From Muribaculaceae bacterium (GTDB taxonomy: Bacteria; Bacteroidota; Bacteroidia; Bacteroidales; Muribaculaceae), in the NCBI GenBank assembly GCA_017626045.1, contig JAGAJP010000019.1:1-64000 (forward strand): DNA of 64,000 bases. Reading direction: 5' to 3'. Shown piece by piece: positions 10,499 through 18,844 of this stretch (within the stretch, counting starts at the first letter, position 1; the number at the start of each line of letters is the position of its first letter). The notes below the pieces were generated by a model. The model made no database searches, was not told the DNA's origin, and saw only the letters and a program-made list of their open reading frames with translations. A program made the position numbers and the translations under genes.

Positions 10499-11482
10499 CT
10501 ATATAGCCCATACAAGATACATGGCTCCCCAGGTGAAACCTGCACCGAAGGCAGTCATAACTATTCGGTCGCCCTTGTGGAGCTTATGCTTGTATTCGTC
10601 AAGACAGATGGGTATGGATGCCGCGGAGGTGTTTCCACGCTTCTGGATGTTGACGAGGATCTTTTCCTCCGGCAACTTGATGCGTGAGCCGATAGCCTCG
10701 ATGATGCGCAGGTTTGCCTGATGCGGCACGAACCAGTCAAGATTGTCGGCGTTGAGCTTGTTGCGGTTCATCACTGTAAGCGACGAGCGCAACATGTCTA
10801 CCACAGCATGCTTGTAGACAGCACGGCCCTCCTGATATACGTAGTGTTCCCGAGCCTCCACCGTCTCCACGGAGGCAGGCTTCACGCTTCCGCCCGCCTT
10901 CATCAGCAGGTGGGGGAGTCCGCTGCCGTCCACATGGAGCTCGGCGTCCATCACTCCCGTTTCCTCCTCTGTCGGCTCCACGAGCACGGCGGCTGCGCCG
11001 TCGCCGAAGAGCGGACAGGTCTGGCGGTCCTGATAGTCGGTCATCGAACTCATCTTCTCGGCACACACCACAATGATTCTCTTATAGAGACCGGAGGTGA
11101 TGTAACCGCGCGCGTCCTGCATTCCCACAAGGAAGCCGGCGCACGCAGCCTGGATGTCGTAGGCATAGGCCTTCTTGAGGCCGCATTCATAAGCGATGAC
11201 CGAAGCCGTCGACGGAAATCTATAGTCGGGATTGGATGTGGGGCATATCAGCAGGTCGATGGTCGAAGGGTCGATATTATACTCCTCCATCAGACGGTTT
11301 ACCGCCTGAATGCCGAGATAACTCGAGCCCTTGCCTTCATCTTTAAGGATACGGCGCTCCTTGACGCCCACGCGGGTGGTAATCCACTCGTCGTTGGTGT
11401 CAACCATTTTCGACAGCATTTCGTTGTCGAGAATGTCGTCGGGAACGTAGGAGGCTATACCTGTGATTGCTGCGTGTGTCAT
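10499..11482 (-). CDS. fabH: Beta-ketoacyl-ACP synthase III (FabH)
   Basis: FabH starts fatty-acid synthesis by condensing acyl-CoA with malonyl-ACP. From the ATG at 11482 the protein has 327 residues, with catalytic Cys114 in YDIQAACAGF, His in WFVPHQANLR and Asn in KRGNTSAAS, and it shows the usual thiolase fold length. The open frame extends 16 codons further upstream, but MTHAAITGIASYVPDD is the family N-terminus. That ATG overlaps the rpmF stop codon as TAATG, which suggests translational coupling. It is the last gene of the DUF177-rpmF-fabH operon. Confidence 0.97.
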   Translation of the reverse strand: MTHAAITGIASYVPDDILDNEMLSKMVDTNDEWITTRVGVKERRILKDEGKGSSYLGIQAVNRLMEEYNIDPSTIDLLICPTSNPDYRFPSTASVIAYECGLKKAYAYDIQAACAGFLVGMQDARGYITSGLYKRIIVVCAEKMSSMTDYQDRQTCPLFGDGAAAVLVEPTEEETGVMDAELHVDGSGLPHLLMKAGGSVKPASVETVEAREHYVYQEGRAVYKHAVVDMLRSSLTVMNRNKLNADNLDWFVPHQANLRIIEAIGSRIKLPEEKILVNIQKRGNTSAASIPICLDEYKHKLHKGDRIVMTAFGAGFTWGAMYLVWAI

Positions 11483-11664
11483 TACATCACTGCTTTCTCT
11501 ATAACCTGTTTGCCACGGTAATAGCCGCATTCACCACAGATGGTGTGCCATACGTGCCATGCGCCGCAGTTCGGGCAGATGGCGAGTGTCGGGATGAGCG
11601 CCTTGTCGTGGGTGCGGCGCTTCGCTGTGCGGGTGTGCGATTGTCTACGTTTAGGATGTGCCAT
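11482..11664 (-). CDS. rpmF: 50S ribosomal protein L32
   Basis: This 60-residue basic protein of the large ribosomal subunit has the L32 N-terminus MAHPKRRQSHTRTAKRRTHD. It also has the zinc-binding arrangement CPNCGAWHVWHTICGECGYY (two CxxC pairs about 13 residues apart), so it is a zinc-containing L32. It lies between the DUF177 gene and fabH, an arrangement common in bacteria that links ribosome and membrane-lipid synthesis. The stop codon TAA shares a base with the fabH ATG. Confidence 0.97.
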   Translation of the reverse strand: MAHPKRRQSHTRTAKRRTHDKALIPTLAICPNCGAWHVWHTICGECGYYRGKQVIEKAVM

Positions 11665-11756
11665 TTTTATTCAAAATTTATCAGACAGCATTACCCCCTT
11701 TCCTTGATGAGCGGGAAAGAGGAGCCGTCCACGGTTATTGTTTTCTTCCTTATATA

Positions 11757-12233
11757 TTATATACCATCTTCGGAATCGGATTCCTCCGCGGTATGGTTCT
11801 TCATTATCTTCACCATTTCGGGATTGCATTCCCCTGCGGGATGCACATGCCTCAGCGGTATACTGAGCAACACCGTGTCTGCCACAAGCGGCGAAAGGTC
11901 AAATACCGTCTCATCCTCCGGGATGACGATAGTGTCGTCCTTCTCCTCGTATTCCTCTCCGTATCTCACAGTGACGTCGTAGTCCTCGTCCACTTCGAGA
12001 GGCATCGGCTCGAGACATCTGTCGCACGGGATGCTGATGCTGCCCTGGCACGTGATGCCTATCTCATAGGCGCCGTGGCGAACGTCGATGTCTATATATG
12101 CCGTCACATCGGCTTCCAATACCTCCGCACATCCGCGGGAAGCAAAGAATCCGGTGTCTGCCTTCAGCTCCAGCTCGTGATGGCCTTCGCCGAGCGCGGG
12201 AAGAGTGATGAGAAACCTGTTTTTTTCACTCAT
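11757..12233 (-). CDS. DUF177 / YceD-family protein
   Basis: This 158-residue protein belongs to the DUF177 (YceD) family by context and by the motif CQGSISIPCDRCLEPM near residues 62-77, where most family members keep CxRCL. Proteins of this family are linked to 23S rRNA maturation and are almost always encoded immediately upstream of rpmF, as here (92 bases between them). The C-terminus is acidic. It is the first gene of the operon and has a near-perfect promoter just upstream of its start. The biochemical role is not settled, so only the family assignment is firm. Confidence 0.88.
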   Translation of the reverse strand: MSEKNRFLITLPALGEGHHELELKADTGFFASRGCAEVLEADVTAYIDIDVRHGAYEIGITCQGSISIPCDRCLEPMPLEVDEDYDVTVRYGEEYEEKDDTIVIPEDETVFDLSPLVADTVLLSIPLRHVHPAGECNPEMVKIMKNHTAEESDSEDGI

Positions 12234-12260
12234 TTCTTATGGCGCGTTTCAATTGCACCG

Positions 12261-12292
12261 CAAAGTTAGTTATTTTTCTACTATTACACAAA
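12261..12292 (-). promoter_or_regulatory. Promoter of DUF177-rpmF-fabH
   Basis: On the minus strand TTTG (12292-12289) is followed after 20 bases by TAACTTTG (12268-12261), a full match to the Bacteroidetes consensus. The start codon at 12233 is about 28 bases from the -7 element. Confidence 0.75.
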
Positions 12293-12379
12293 CATTGAGC
12301 CCATTTTTTGCAGTTTTGGACACATACCGACTGTTTACGGACATTTTTTACCCCCTTTATGGGGCTGTGACATTATTTT

Positions 12380-12790
12380 CAGAGGGTGTAGACAACCTGT
12401 AGATAAGTGTCAAAAACATGTCGAAAACCGTGCTATTTGTGTAGAAAAACCATCCTCTTTTCGTCAGGCATGACACACCCCCTTTTCTCCGGAAGAAGAT
12501 ATCGACACCACAAGATGGATTATCTACACGGAAACTTATCGTTTCTGAACAATTTTTACACCCTTTTTCTACATGTTTTCAAGAAGAATTTATTAACTTT
12601 GCAGTTGTCTACAGGGTGTAGACAAACACCGCATCACTTCGATTTATCAGAGTTTTGCATTTCAACAACATGTAGATAAACCTATGCAAAAGCGCAATAA
12701 CCCGGATTTGCAAATTTAAAGGGAAAAAGTAATGTACATTTATCTACAGGGTTTATTGTTGTTGTTGATTTTTTTAATGAAATAAATTTT
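12380..12790. other. Candidate replication origin: cluster of DnaA-box-like 9-mers with AT-rich flank
   Basis: The divergent 579-base gap between the DUF177 gene and nadA holds nine matches to TT(A/G/T)TCTACA or its complement. They are at 12387-12395, 12398-12406, 12440-12448, 12520-12528, 12565-12573, 12605-12613, 12617-12625, 12671-12679 and 12740-12748. Each differs from the classical DnaA box TTATCCACA at position 6 (T for C), and some also at position 3. The pair at 12605/12617 forms a perfect inverted repeat. The last box is followed by a very AT-rich stretch (12749-12805) suited to unwinding. Flanking genes are transcribed away on both sides. No dnaA gene is in the window, so origin function is inference; an operator array is the alternative. 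Confidence 0.5.
12594..12601 (+). promoter_or_regulatory. Possible nadA -7 element
   Basis: TAACTTTG lies inside the 9-mer cluster, about 210 bases before nadA. There is no convincing TTTG at the right distance upstream. Confidence 0.35.
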
Positions 12791-12812
12791 TTAAACCATA
12801 AAAGAAAAACAA

Positions 12813-13772
12813 ATGGATTCGAAATCCAAGGCTCTCAATACCCCGGAACTGAAGGCGCTCGCCGAAGAGATAGAGGTGTTGAAGAAAGAGAAAAACGCCG
12901 TAATAATGGCGCACTATTATCAGCGCGACGAGGTGCAGGCTATTGCCGACTTCATCGGCGACTCTCTGGCGCTGGCGAGAATGGCGGAGAAGACCGACGC
13001 GAAGGTCATTGTGATGTGTGGTGTCCACTTCATGGGAGAGACCGCCAAGATCCTCTGTCCGGACCGCACGGTGCTGATACCGGACGCCTCCGCCGGATGC
13101 TCGCTTGCCGACAGCTGCGACCCGGTGGAGTTTGAGAAATTCGTAAGTCAGCATTCCGACCATACAGTGATAAGCTATGTCAACACATCGGCGGCGGTGA
13201 AGGCGCTCACCGATATAGTGGTGACTTCCGGCAATGCCCGCAAGATTGTGGAGTCGCTCCCCGAGGATGAGAAGATCATTTTCGGTCCGGACCATAATCT
13301 CGGTGAATATATAAATTCGGTGACAGGCCGCAGTATGCTCCTGTGGAACGGCGCATGCCATGTGCATGACCGTTTTTCGCTCCAGGCTATAATAGATATG
13401 AAGAAGGAGCATCCCGGGGCGAAGGTGCTCGTGCATCCGGAATGCCGCCGTCCACTCCAGCTGATTGCCGACAAGGTGGGAAGCACCGCCGCGCTCCTCG
13501 ACTTCGCGCGTTCCGACTCCGCCAAGGAATATATAGTGGTGACGGAAAGCGGCATTCTTTTCGAGATGCGTCGCGAATGCCCCGAAAAGACTTTCCTGCC
13601 GGCTCCGGCGGAAGACTCGGAATGCCAGTGCAACGAATGCGACTTCATGAAGATGATTACCCTCCGGAAGGTGCGCGACTGTCTGCGCGACGGCTATCCC
13701 GAGATAAAGGTGGATCCGGAAATTGCAGCCAAGGCGGTCCGCCCTATTGAGAGGATGCTGGAACTCTCTTAA
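12813..13772 (+). CDS. nadA: Quinolinate synthase A
   Basis: NadA condenses iminoaspartate with dihydroxyacetone phosphate to give quinolinate in NAD biosynthesis, using a [4Fe-4S] cluster. The 319-residue protein keeps the three cluster regions: Cys69 in MCGVHFMGE, Cys182 in WNGACHVHD, and the CNECDFMK block (Cys273/Cys276). AHYYQRDEVQ and PDASAGCSLADSC are also typical. nadB and nadC are not adjacent. The gene is the first on the plus-strand side of the 9-mer cluster and ends in a dispersed inverted repeat. Confidence 0.96.
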   Translation: MDSKSKALNTPELKALAEEIEVLKKEKNAVIMAHYYQRDEVQAIADFIGDSLALARMAEKTDAKVIVMCGVHFMGETAKILCPDRTVLIPDASAGCSLADSCDPVEFEKFVSQHSDHTVISYVNTSAAVKALTDIVVTSGNARKIVESLPEDEKIIFGPDHNLGEYINSVTGRSMLLWNGACHVHDRFSLQAIIDMKKEHPGAKVLVHPECRRPLQLIADKVGSTAALLDFARSDSAKEYIVVTESGILFEMRRECPEKTFLPAPAEDSECQCNECDFMKMITLRKVRDCLRDGYPEIKVDPEIAAKAVRPIERMLELS

Positions 13773-13929
13773 TCAATTCATAATTCATAATGCACAATGC
13801 ATAATTGGCTTCGCGACGCTTTAATCAATTCATAATGCATAATGCACAATGCATAATTACTGTTGTGTAGCGAAGCCAATTATGCATTATGAATTATGAA
13901 TTATGCATTAAATAAAAAATTATGAATTA
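13773..13929. repeat. Dispersed AT-rich inverted repeat, copy 3 (compound)
   Basis: Two left arms of ATTCATAATGCATAATT type (13776-13808 and 13825-13860) surround GGCTTCGCGACGC, and a right arm with GCGAAGCCAATTATGCATT follows (13871-13905). It looks like one complete element with a second half-copy inserted or duplicated. Its right end overlaps the ATG AAT TAT start of the next gene. Confidence 0.7.
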
Positions 13930-14470
13930 TAAGAAAAGTCTCGCAGAGCTCACCAACTGCAGTGTGGAGGAATACAGGATGATTCCCAAGCTTCCGCTTT
14001 GCGTATTGCTCGACAATGTAAGGTCTATGCAAAACGTGGGGTCGTTGCTGCGCACCGCCGACGCCTTTTTGGTGAAGGAGGTGGTGATGGCGGGCATTAC
14101 GGGTGTTCCTCCGCATAAGGAGATATCCAAGACTTCGCTCGGCGCGGAAGACTCCGTGGCATGGCGTCATGTAGACGACGCTGTCAAGGAGTGTCGGAGG
14201 CTGAAGGCGGAGGGTAAGACGATATGCGTGCTGGAGCAGGCTCACGGTAGCATTGATCTCTCTGAATTTACCGCTCGCGGCGGCAGCGAATATGTGTTGG
14301 TGGTAGGCAATGAGGTGGACGGAGTTGACAGCCGCATTGTGGAAATGGCTGATGTCATCCTTGAGATTTCCATGCACGGCGTGAAGCATAGCCTCAATGT
14401 GGCGGTAAGCGGTGGAATAGCACTTTGGAAAATTACGGAAGAAATTGGCAAATTGCAACGTCCGCACTAA
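13922..14470 (+). CDS. TrmH/SpoU-family RNA 2'-O-methyltransferase
   Basis: This 182-residue SPOUT methyltransferase carries the three SpoU motifs: NVGSLLRTADAF (motif 1, about residues 39-50), LVVGNEVDGVD (motif 2), and HSLNVAVSGGIALW (motif 3), which together form the knotted SAM site. It has no N-terminal substrate-binding extension, so it resembles the short TrmH/TrmL class acting on tRNA, but the target cannot be named. The first three codons (ATG AAT TAT) coincide with the end of a dispersed repeat, which may have replaced the original 5' end. No other start codon fits the family better. Confidence 0.9.
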   Translation: MNYKKSLAELTNCSVEEYRMIPKLPLCVLLDNVRSMQNVGSLLRTADAFLVKEVVMAGITGVPPHKEISKTSLGAEDSVAWRHVDDAVKECRRLKAEGKTICVLEQAHGSIDLSEFTARGGSEYVLVVGNEVDGVDSRIVEMADVILEISMHGVKHSLNVAVSGGIALWKITEEIGKLQRPH

Positions 14471-14566
14471 TCAAACCACCTAAGCAATTTGTTATTTTAT
14501 ATAGATAAGGTGTCCATACGCGTAAAATAGAAGTTTTTTGTTTTTTTAATTATAAATAGAATCTTT

Positions 14567-16486
14567 ATGAGAAAGACTTTACTCGCGCTTTGTGCGGTTT
14601 TGGGATTCGGTTCTGCAGCAGCTCAGAACGCAGGCAGCAAAGAGAATCCTCTGTCGGTTGACCAGTTTCTCGAGCAGGGAATACCTGCCGAGGCAGTTCC
14701 CGATACGTATGTGAAGGGCTACATCGTGGGTTATTACGACACCACCGGCAGCTCTAATGAGGCGAAGTTCACAGCCGACGGCTGCAACAATGCCACAAAC
14801 ATTCTTCTCGGCGGAAGCTCTACGGAGGAGGATGTGGCATACTGCATCCCGGTGCAGCTTCCCAAAGGTGATGAGCGTACAGCTCTCAATCTTGTTGACA
14901 ACCCGCAGAACTTCCGTCATGAGGTTATTCTTTGCGGTAGCCACGAGAAGTATTTCAGCGCCAACGGTCTGAAGAACGTTTCATGGCACCAGTGGGTTGG
15001 CGAGGCTCCCTCTGCTTCTACAGGTGCGGCGGTTGAAGGTCTCAACGAGACTTTCGCCAACATCCCCGAAAGCTGGACAAATGTCAAGGTTTCCGGCGAC
15101 AAGGCGTTTTATGCAACAAAATTCGGTGATGTGACATACGCCGCCATGACCGGCTACAAGGGCACCGAGCCTCCTTTCGAGGCATGGCTGATATCTCCCG
15201 CCGTGGATATGGACAAGGCTGCCGAGAAGGTGCTCTCATTCCGCACTCAGGTGAACGGATACGGCTCCACCACAACCGTATTTGAGGCATACGTGCTTGA
15301 TTCTACTGATCCTGTCACCGCCACCAAGACAAAACTCGAGGCTACATTCGCCGTAGCTCCCGAAAGCGGCTACAGCCAGTGGGCTGAGAGCGGCAACATC
15401 GACCTCAGCGCATACAAAGGCAAGGTCTATGTAGGCTTCCGCTATTATGCTTCTGAAGACGCCAACTACGCCACATGGTGTGTGACCGACGTGAAACTCA
15501 ATCCTTCCGCAATAGAGGTTCCCGAGACCAAGACCTATTCAGTAGCGGAGATTATCGCTCTGGGTCCTGACGCCAAGGTTGCTAATCAGAAGGTGAAGGG
15601 TTATATTGTTGGATATGTAGACGGTCAGAAATATGCCGAAGGTGCAGTGTTTGGAGCATCGGGCGAGAATGTATCTGCAACCAACCTTATACTTGCCGAT
15701 GCTGCAGGCGAAACCGACAGCAGCAAGTGCATACCCGTTCAGCTTCCTTCAGGCGACGTGCGCACAGCCCTCAACCTTAAGGATAATCCCGGCAATCTCG
15801 GCAGAGAGGCAACTCTCACAGGTAATATAGAGAAGTATTTCGGTGTTCCCGGTTTCAAGGGCGTTACCGCATACGAATTAGGCGCGGAAGTGACACCTCC
15901 CGCAGAGCCTACCGCCTATGAGAAGGCTTACACAGTGGAGGCAGGCAAGACCTACGCTATCGTTACCGGCACCAAGGCTGCCACTGTTATTCCCGCTGAA
16001 AAGCAATTTGGTTATCTTAATGTTGTGGACGTAGCTGAAGGCGATTCCTTCTCTTCTACTGAAAAGATAGGCTTCACCTTTGAGGACGCCGGCGACAAGA
16101 CATTCCATATCAAGGGTGTTGACGGCCGCTACTACTACATGAAGGGCACCTACAACTCCTTCAATGTGGCAGACCAGGTAAGCGACGTTCCTGAGGAAGG
16201 TTTCACATGGACTGTTGACTTCTCCGCAGATGGTGTAAAGATTGTCAATGTGCTTATGGCAAAGACACTGCAGTATGATGAAAAATATAACTCATACGGT
16301 ATCTATCCCGAGATAACTCACGCTCTTCCCACACTCTATGTAGAAAAGGGTGCAGGCGTGGCAGACATCGAGACTACAGACGCACCTGCTGAATACTTCA
16401 ACCTCCAGGGTGTGCGTGTGGCAAATCCTGAAAACGGTATCTTCATCATGCGCAAGGGTGGAAAAGCCGTAAAGGTTATCAGATAA
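14567..16486 (+). CDS. Secreted protein with two DUF6359-like domains and C-terminal tail
   Basis: This 639-residue exported protein (signal peptide MRKTLLALCAVLGFGSAAAQ) contains two copies of an OB-like domain marked by VKGYIVGY, a CIPVQLP core and ALNL.DNP (about residues 20-145 and 325-440), as in DUF6359 proteins of Prevotella-like bacteria. Between them is a jelly-roll region with AWLISPAVDMDKA...LSFRTQVNGYGS, resembling choice-of-anchor-J domains. The C-terminus (EYFNLQGVRVANPENGIFI then MRKGGKAVKVIR) is nearly the same as that of the protein at 37982. No catalytic motif is seen. The gene is monocistronic. The surface location and the domain names are inference. Confidence 0.8.
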   Translation: MRKTLLALCAVLGFGSAAAQNAGSKENPLSVDQFLEQGIPAEAVPDTYVKGYIVGYYDTTGSSNEAKFTADGCNNATNILLGGSSTEEDVAYCIPVQLPKGDERTALNLVDNPQNFRHEVILCGSHEKYFSANGLKNVSWHQWVGEAPSASTGAAVEGLNETFANIPESWTNVKVSGDKAFYATKFGDVTYAAMTGYKGTEPPFEAWLISPAVDMDKAAEKVLSFRTQVNGYGSTTTVFEAYVLDSTDPVTATKTKLEATFAVAPESGYSQWAESGNIDLSAYKGKVYVGFRYYASEDANYATWCVTDVKLNPSAIEVPETKTYSVAEIIALGPDAKVANQKVKGYIVGYVDGQKYAEGAVFGASGENVSATNLILADAAGETDSSKCIPVQLPSGDVRTALNLKDNPGNLGREATLTGNIEKYFGVPGFKGVTAYELGAEVTPPAEPTAYEKAYTVEAGKTYAIVTGTKAATVIPAEKQFGYLNVVDVAEGDSFSSTEKIGFTFEDAGDKTFHIKGVDGRYYYMKGTYNSFNVADQVSDVPEEGFTWTVDFSADGVKIVNVLMAKTLQYDEKYNSYGIYPEITHALPTLYVEKGAGVADIETTDAPAEYFNLQGVRVANPENGIFIMRKGGKAVKVIR

Positions 16487-16514
16487 AATGTCTGAATAAA
16501 TACCGATAAAAATT

Positions 16515-16548
16515 TTGGGACGCACTACTCCGTGCGTCCCAATTTTTA
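16515..16548 (+). terminator. Terminator after the gene at 14567
   Basis: TTGGGACGCAC pairs with GTGCGTCCCAA and is followed by TTTTTAT. It separates convergent genes. Confidence 0.85.
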
Positions 16549-16565
16549 TATAGCCCCCGGTACGG

Positions 16566-18749
16566 TTAAAAGCGAAGGGTTTTTCCTTCGGTTATTGCTG
16601 AATGCGGGAGTCTGTATGATTTCATTTTCTTGCCGTCAAGCATTGGATCCGGATGATTGGTTTCAGAGGATATCTTCTCTATTGTGAAGTGTCTGCTGTC
16701 GGGCTGCCGGATTATGATGCGGTCGAAGAGGGGAGAGCCGAACCAGTATTCGGGCAGCGAGGGACATACGGGATAGAAGCCCATTGCCGAAAATACATAC
16801 CATGCCGACATCTGGCCCGCGTCGTCGTTGCCGGAAAGTCCGCCGGGAATGTTTTTGTATTCGGTATCCATGATATGGCGTATCTGTGCGGCAACTTTGT
16901 CGCGACGCCCCACGGCATTGTAGAGATACGCAATCTGATGGCATGGCTCGTTGCCGTGCCAATAGCGTTTGTGAGAGAAGAGGGAATCGAGTTTCATCTC
17001 TACTTTCTTCTTTCCTCCGAGGATACGGATAAGACCTTCCGGATCATGCGGCACATACCAGGTGTAGTGACACGGGGCTCCTTCTGTAATAAAGGAATTG
17101 AAGGTAAAGGGATTTATACTGTCTGCCCATGAGCCGTCGGCATGTCGTCCGTTGGCATATCCCAATTCGGGGTCTATCACGTTTCTATAGTTTTGCGACC
17201 GTCTTGCCAATATTTCGGCGTCTTTCTTATGGCGGAGAAGGGAGGCGAGGCGAGATAGTGCGAAGTCATCGTAGGCATATTCGAGAGTGCGGGATGTCTG
17301 CTCGTTTTTGTGGAATGCATCCTCCACACCGTCTTCCAAGGGTATGTAGCCGTATCTTAGATATGATTCAAGTGCCCGTCTTCCTTTGCCGTCGGTATAT
17401 TCCCTATGGTCAGCCGGGGATTCGAAAGCGTTCCTGAGCAGAAAGGCATAAGCCTCCTCAATAGGGAAGTCAGTGACTCCCTTCGCCGCGGCATCGGCGA
17501 TTGCCGCCGCGCAGTGGTCTCCGATCATTGCAGCGGTGTAGCTGCCCCAGCAAGGGAAGATGGGCATCCAGCCCCCCTGGCGCGCCTTCAGCACCAGCGA
17601 ATACATCATGTCGGCAGACCTGTCTGGATCTATAAGGGTGATGAGCGGATGCACGGCACGATAGGTGTCCCACATACTATAGTCGTCATAATAGTCGCGT
17701 CCTTCGGGCATCTTCTCAATTTTTCCTGAACCCGCAAACGACATATATGAGCCGTCGACATCACTTGCCACTCTCGGGAGTAGGGAGGCACGCCAGAGGC
17801 TTCCGTAAAACATTCCACGCTCATCGTCGGATCCGCCTTTTACTTCTATGCTGCCGAGTTTTCTGTTCCATTCTGCGGCTGACTTTTCGCGTGTCTCGTC
17901 AAAATTCCAGTGTGGAATCTCAGATTCAAGATTGCGTTGCGCTCCGTCAATAGAGGTGAAACTGCTTCCTGCCTTTATAGTTACCGATATGTCTTTCGAC
18001 CGGCGGAATGAAAGGTAGACTCCGGTCTGAGGCGCTCTTTCGGCGCGTGTGGCTCCCGGGAATATCTCGTCTCCGCGCCATGCGCCTATGTCGGTTATGT
18101 CAAGGTTGTCGGGATACCGGACCACAAACCATCCGGCGAATCCCGCCGGCTCGCCCCAGCCCTGATATATGCGGTGCACGGGGTTGCAGCCCCTTATCTC
18201 GTGCCTGAGCGTGTCTATCTCCACCCATCCTTCACCTTCGTCGGAATTGGCGTTCACCACGAGGTGTCCGATGCCGTCTGAGCCGTATGTGAAGCGGAAG
18301 ATGCCGCTGCGCGAAAGACCTGTCATCTCAGCCTTGACATCTTCATCCGGAAGCGTTACTGAATAGAAGTCGGGTCGGGCGGTCTCGGATTCGTGAGAGA
18401 ATGAAGTGGCGCGGGTTTCCGGCGAGGTGCGCAGGCTTCCGCCGAGAGCCGCTATGGTGAAACTGCCGTAATCCTGGGTGCAACCGCCCGTTATCCAGTG
18501 GCTGCAGCGGAAACCCTGCAGCGTGGTGTCGGCGTAATAATATGGAGCGATGCATTTCTGCTCCGTGTCTCGCGTCTGCGGTGTCCAGAGATTCATGCCG
18601 TGTGGTGTTCCGGTCGCGGGGATGGTCTGTCCGTGCTCTTCGGAGCCCTTTCCGAAGAGACCCGCCGTCATGGTGGTGGCTTCGGCGGTGCCGACTCGTG
18701 TGTCGACATATCCGAGAAGCGATGCTAAGGCTATGATTAGGGAAAGCAT
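16566..18749 (-). CDS. GH92 family alpha-mannosidase
   Basis: GH92 enzymes are calcium-dependent exo-alpha-mannosidases used by gut Bacteroidetes to trim N-glycans and mannans. The 727-residue protein has the N-terminal hydrophobic signal MLSLIIALASLLG, the family start YVDTRVGT, GTPHGMNLWTPQT, and the (alpha/alpha)6-barrel with MWDTYRAVHPL, GGWMPIFPCWGSYTAAMIGDH and the C-terminal block GGLSGNDDAGQMSAWYVFSAMGFYP near residues 640-664, which carries catalytic-base residues in characterised members. It lies on the minus strand downstream of mutS with about 95 bases between. No Sus genes adjoin it, so it is an orphan hydrolase rather than part of a visible PUL. Confidence 0.94.
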   Translation of the reverse strand: MLSLIIALASLLGYVDTRVGTAEATTMTAGLFGKGSEEHGQTIPATGTPHGMNLWTPQTRDTEQKCIAPYYYADTTLQGFRCSHWITGGCTQDYGSFTIAALGGSLRTSPETRATSFSHESETARPDFYSVTLPDEDVKAEMTGLSRSGIFRFTYGSDGIGHLVVNANSDEGEGWVEIDTLRHEIRGCNPVHRIYQGWGEPAGFAGWFVVRYPDNLDITDIGAWRGDEIFPGATRAERAPQTGVYLSFRRSKDISVTIKAGSSFTSIDGAQRNLESEIPHWNFDETREKSAAEWNRKLGSIEVKGGSDDERGMFYGSLWRASLLPRVASDVDGSYMSFAGSGKIEKMPEGRDYYDDYSMWDTYRAVHPLITLIDPDRSADMMYSLVLKARQGGWMPIFPCWGSYTAAMIGDHCAAAIADAAAKGVTDFPIEEAYAFLLRNAFESPADHREYTDGKGRRALESYLRYGYIPLEDGVEDAFHKNEQTSRTLEYAYDDFALSRLASLLRHKKDAEILARRSQNYRNVIDPELGYANGRHADGSWADSINPFTFNSFITEGAPCHYTWYVPHDPEGLIRILGGKKKVEMKLDSLFSHKRYWHGNEPCHQIAYLYNAVGRRDKVAAQIRHIMDTEYKNIPGGLSGNDDAGQMSAWYVFSAMGFYPVCPSLPEYWFGSPLFDRIIIRQPDSRHFTIEKISSETNHPDPMLDGKKMKSYRLPHSAITEGKTLRF

Positions 18750-18844
18750 TTTTTGCTTATATTTTAGACTATTACACTAAGCGGCAGAGCCAAAGGCTCT
18801 GACACCCAAACAAACCAAGAATTACTAATTATTAATTACTAATT

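Noticed and set aside
11483..11530. Upstream start for fabH
   Set aside because: The extra 16 codons lie inside rpmF in another frame. The ATG at 11482 gives the family N-terminus.
12380..12790. The repeated 9-mers read as a CRISPR array
   Set aside because: Units are only 9 bases, occur in both orientations and have irregular spacing, and no cas gene is present.
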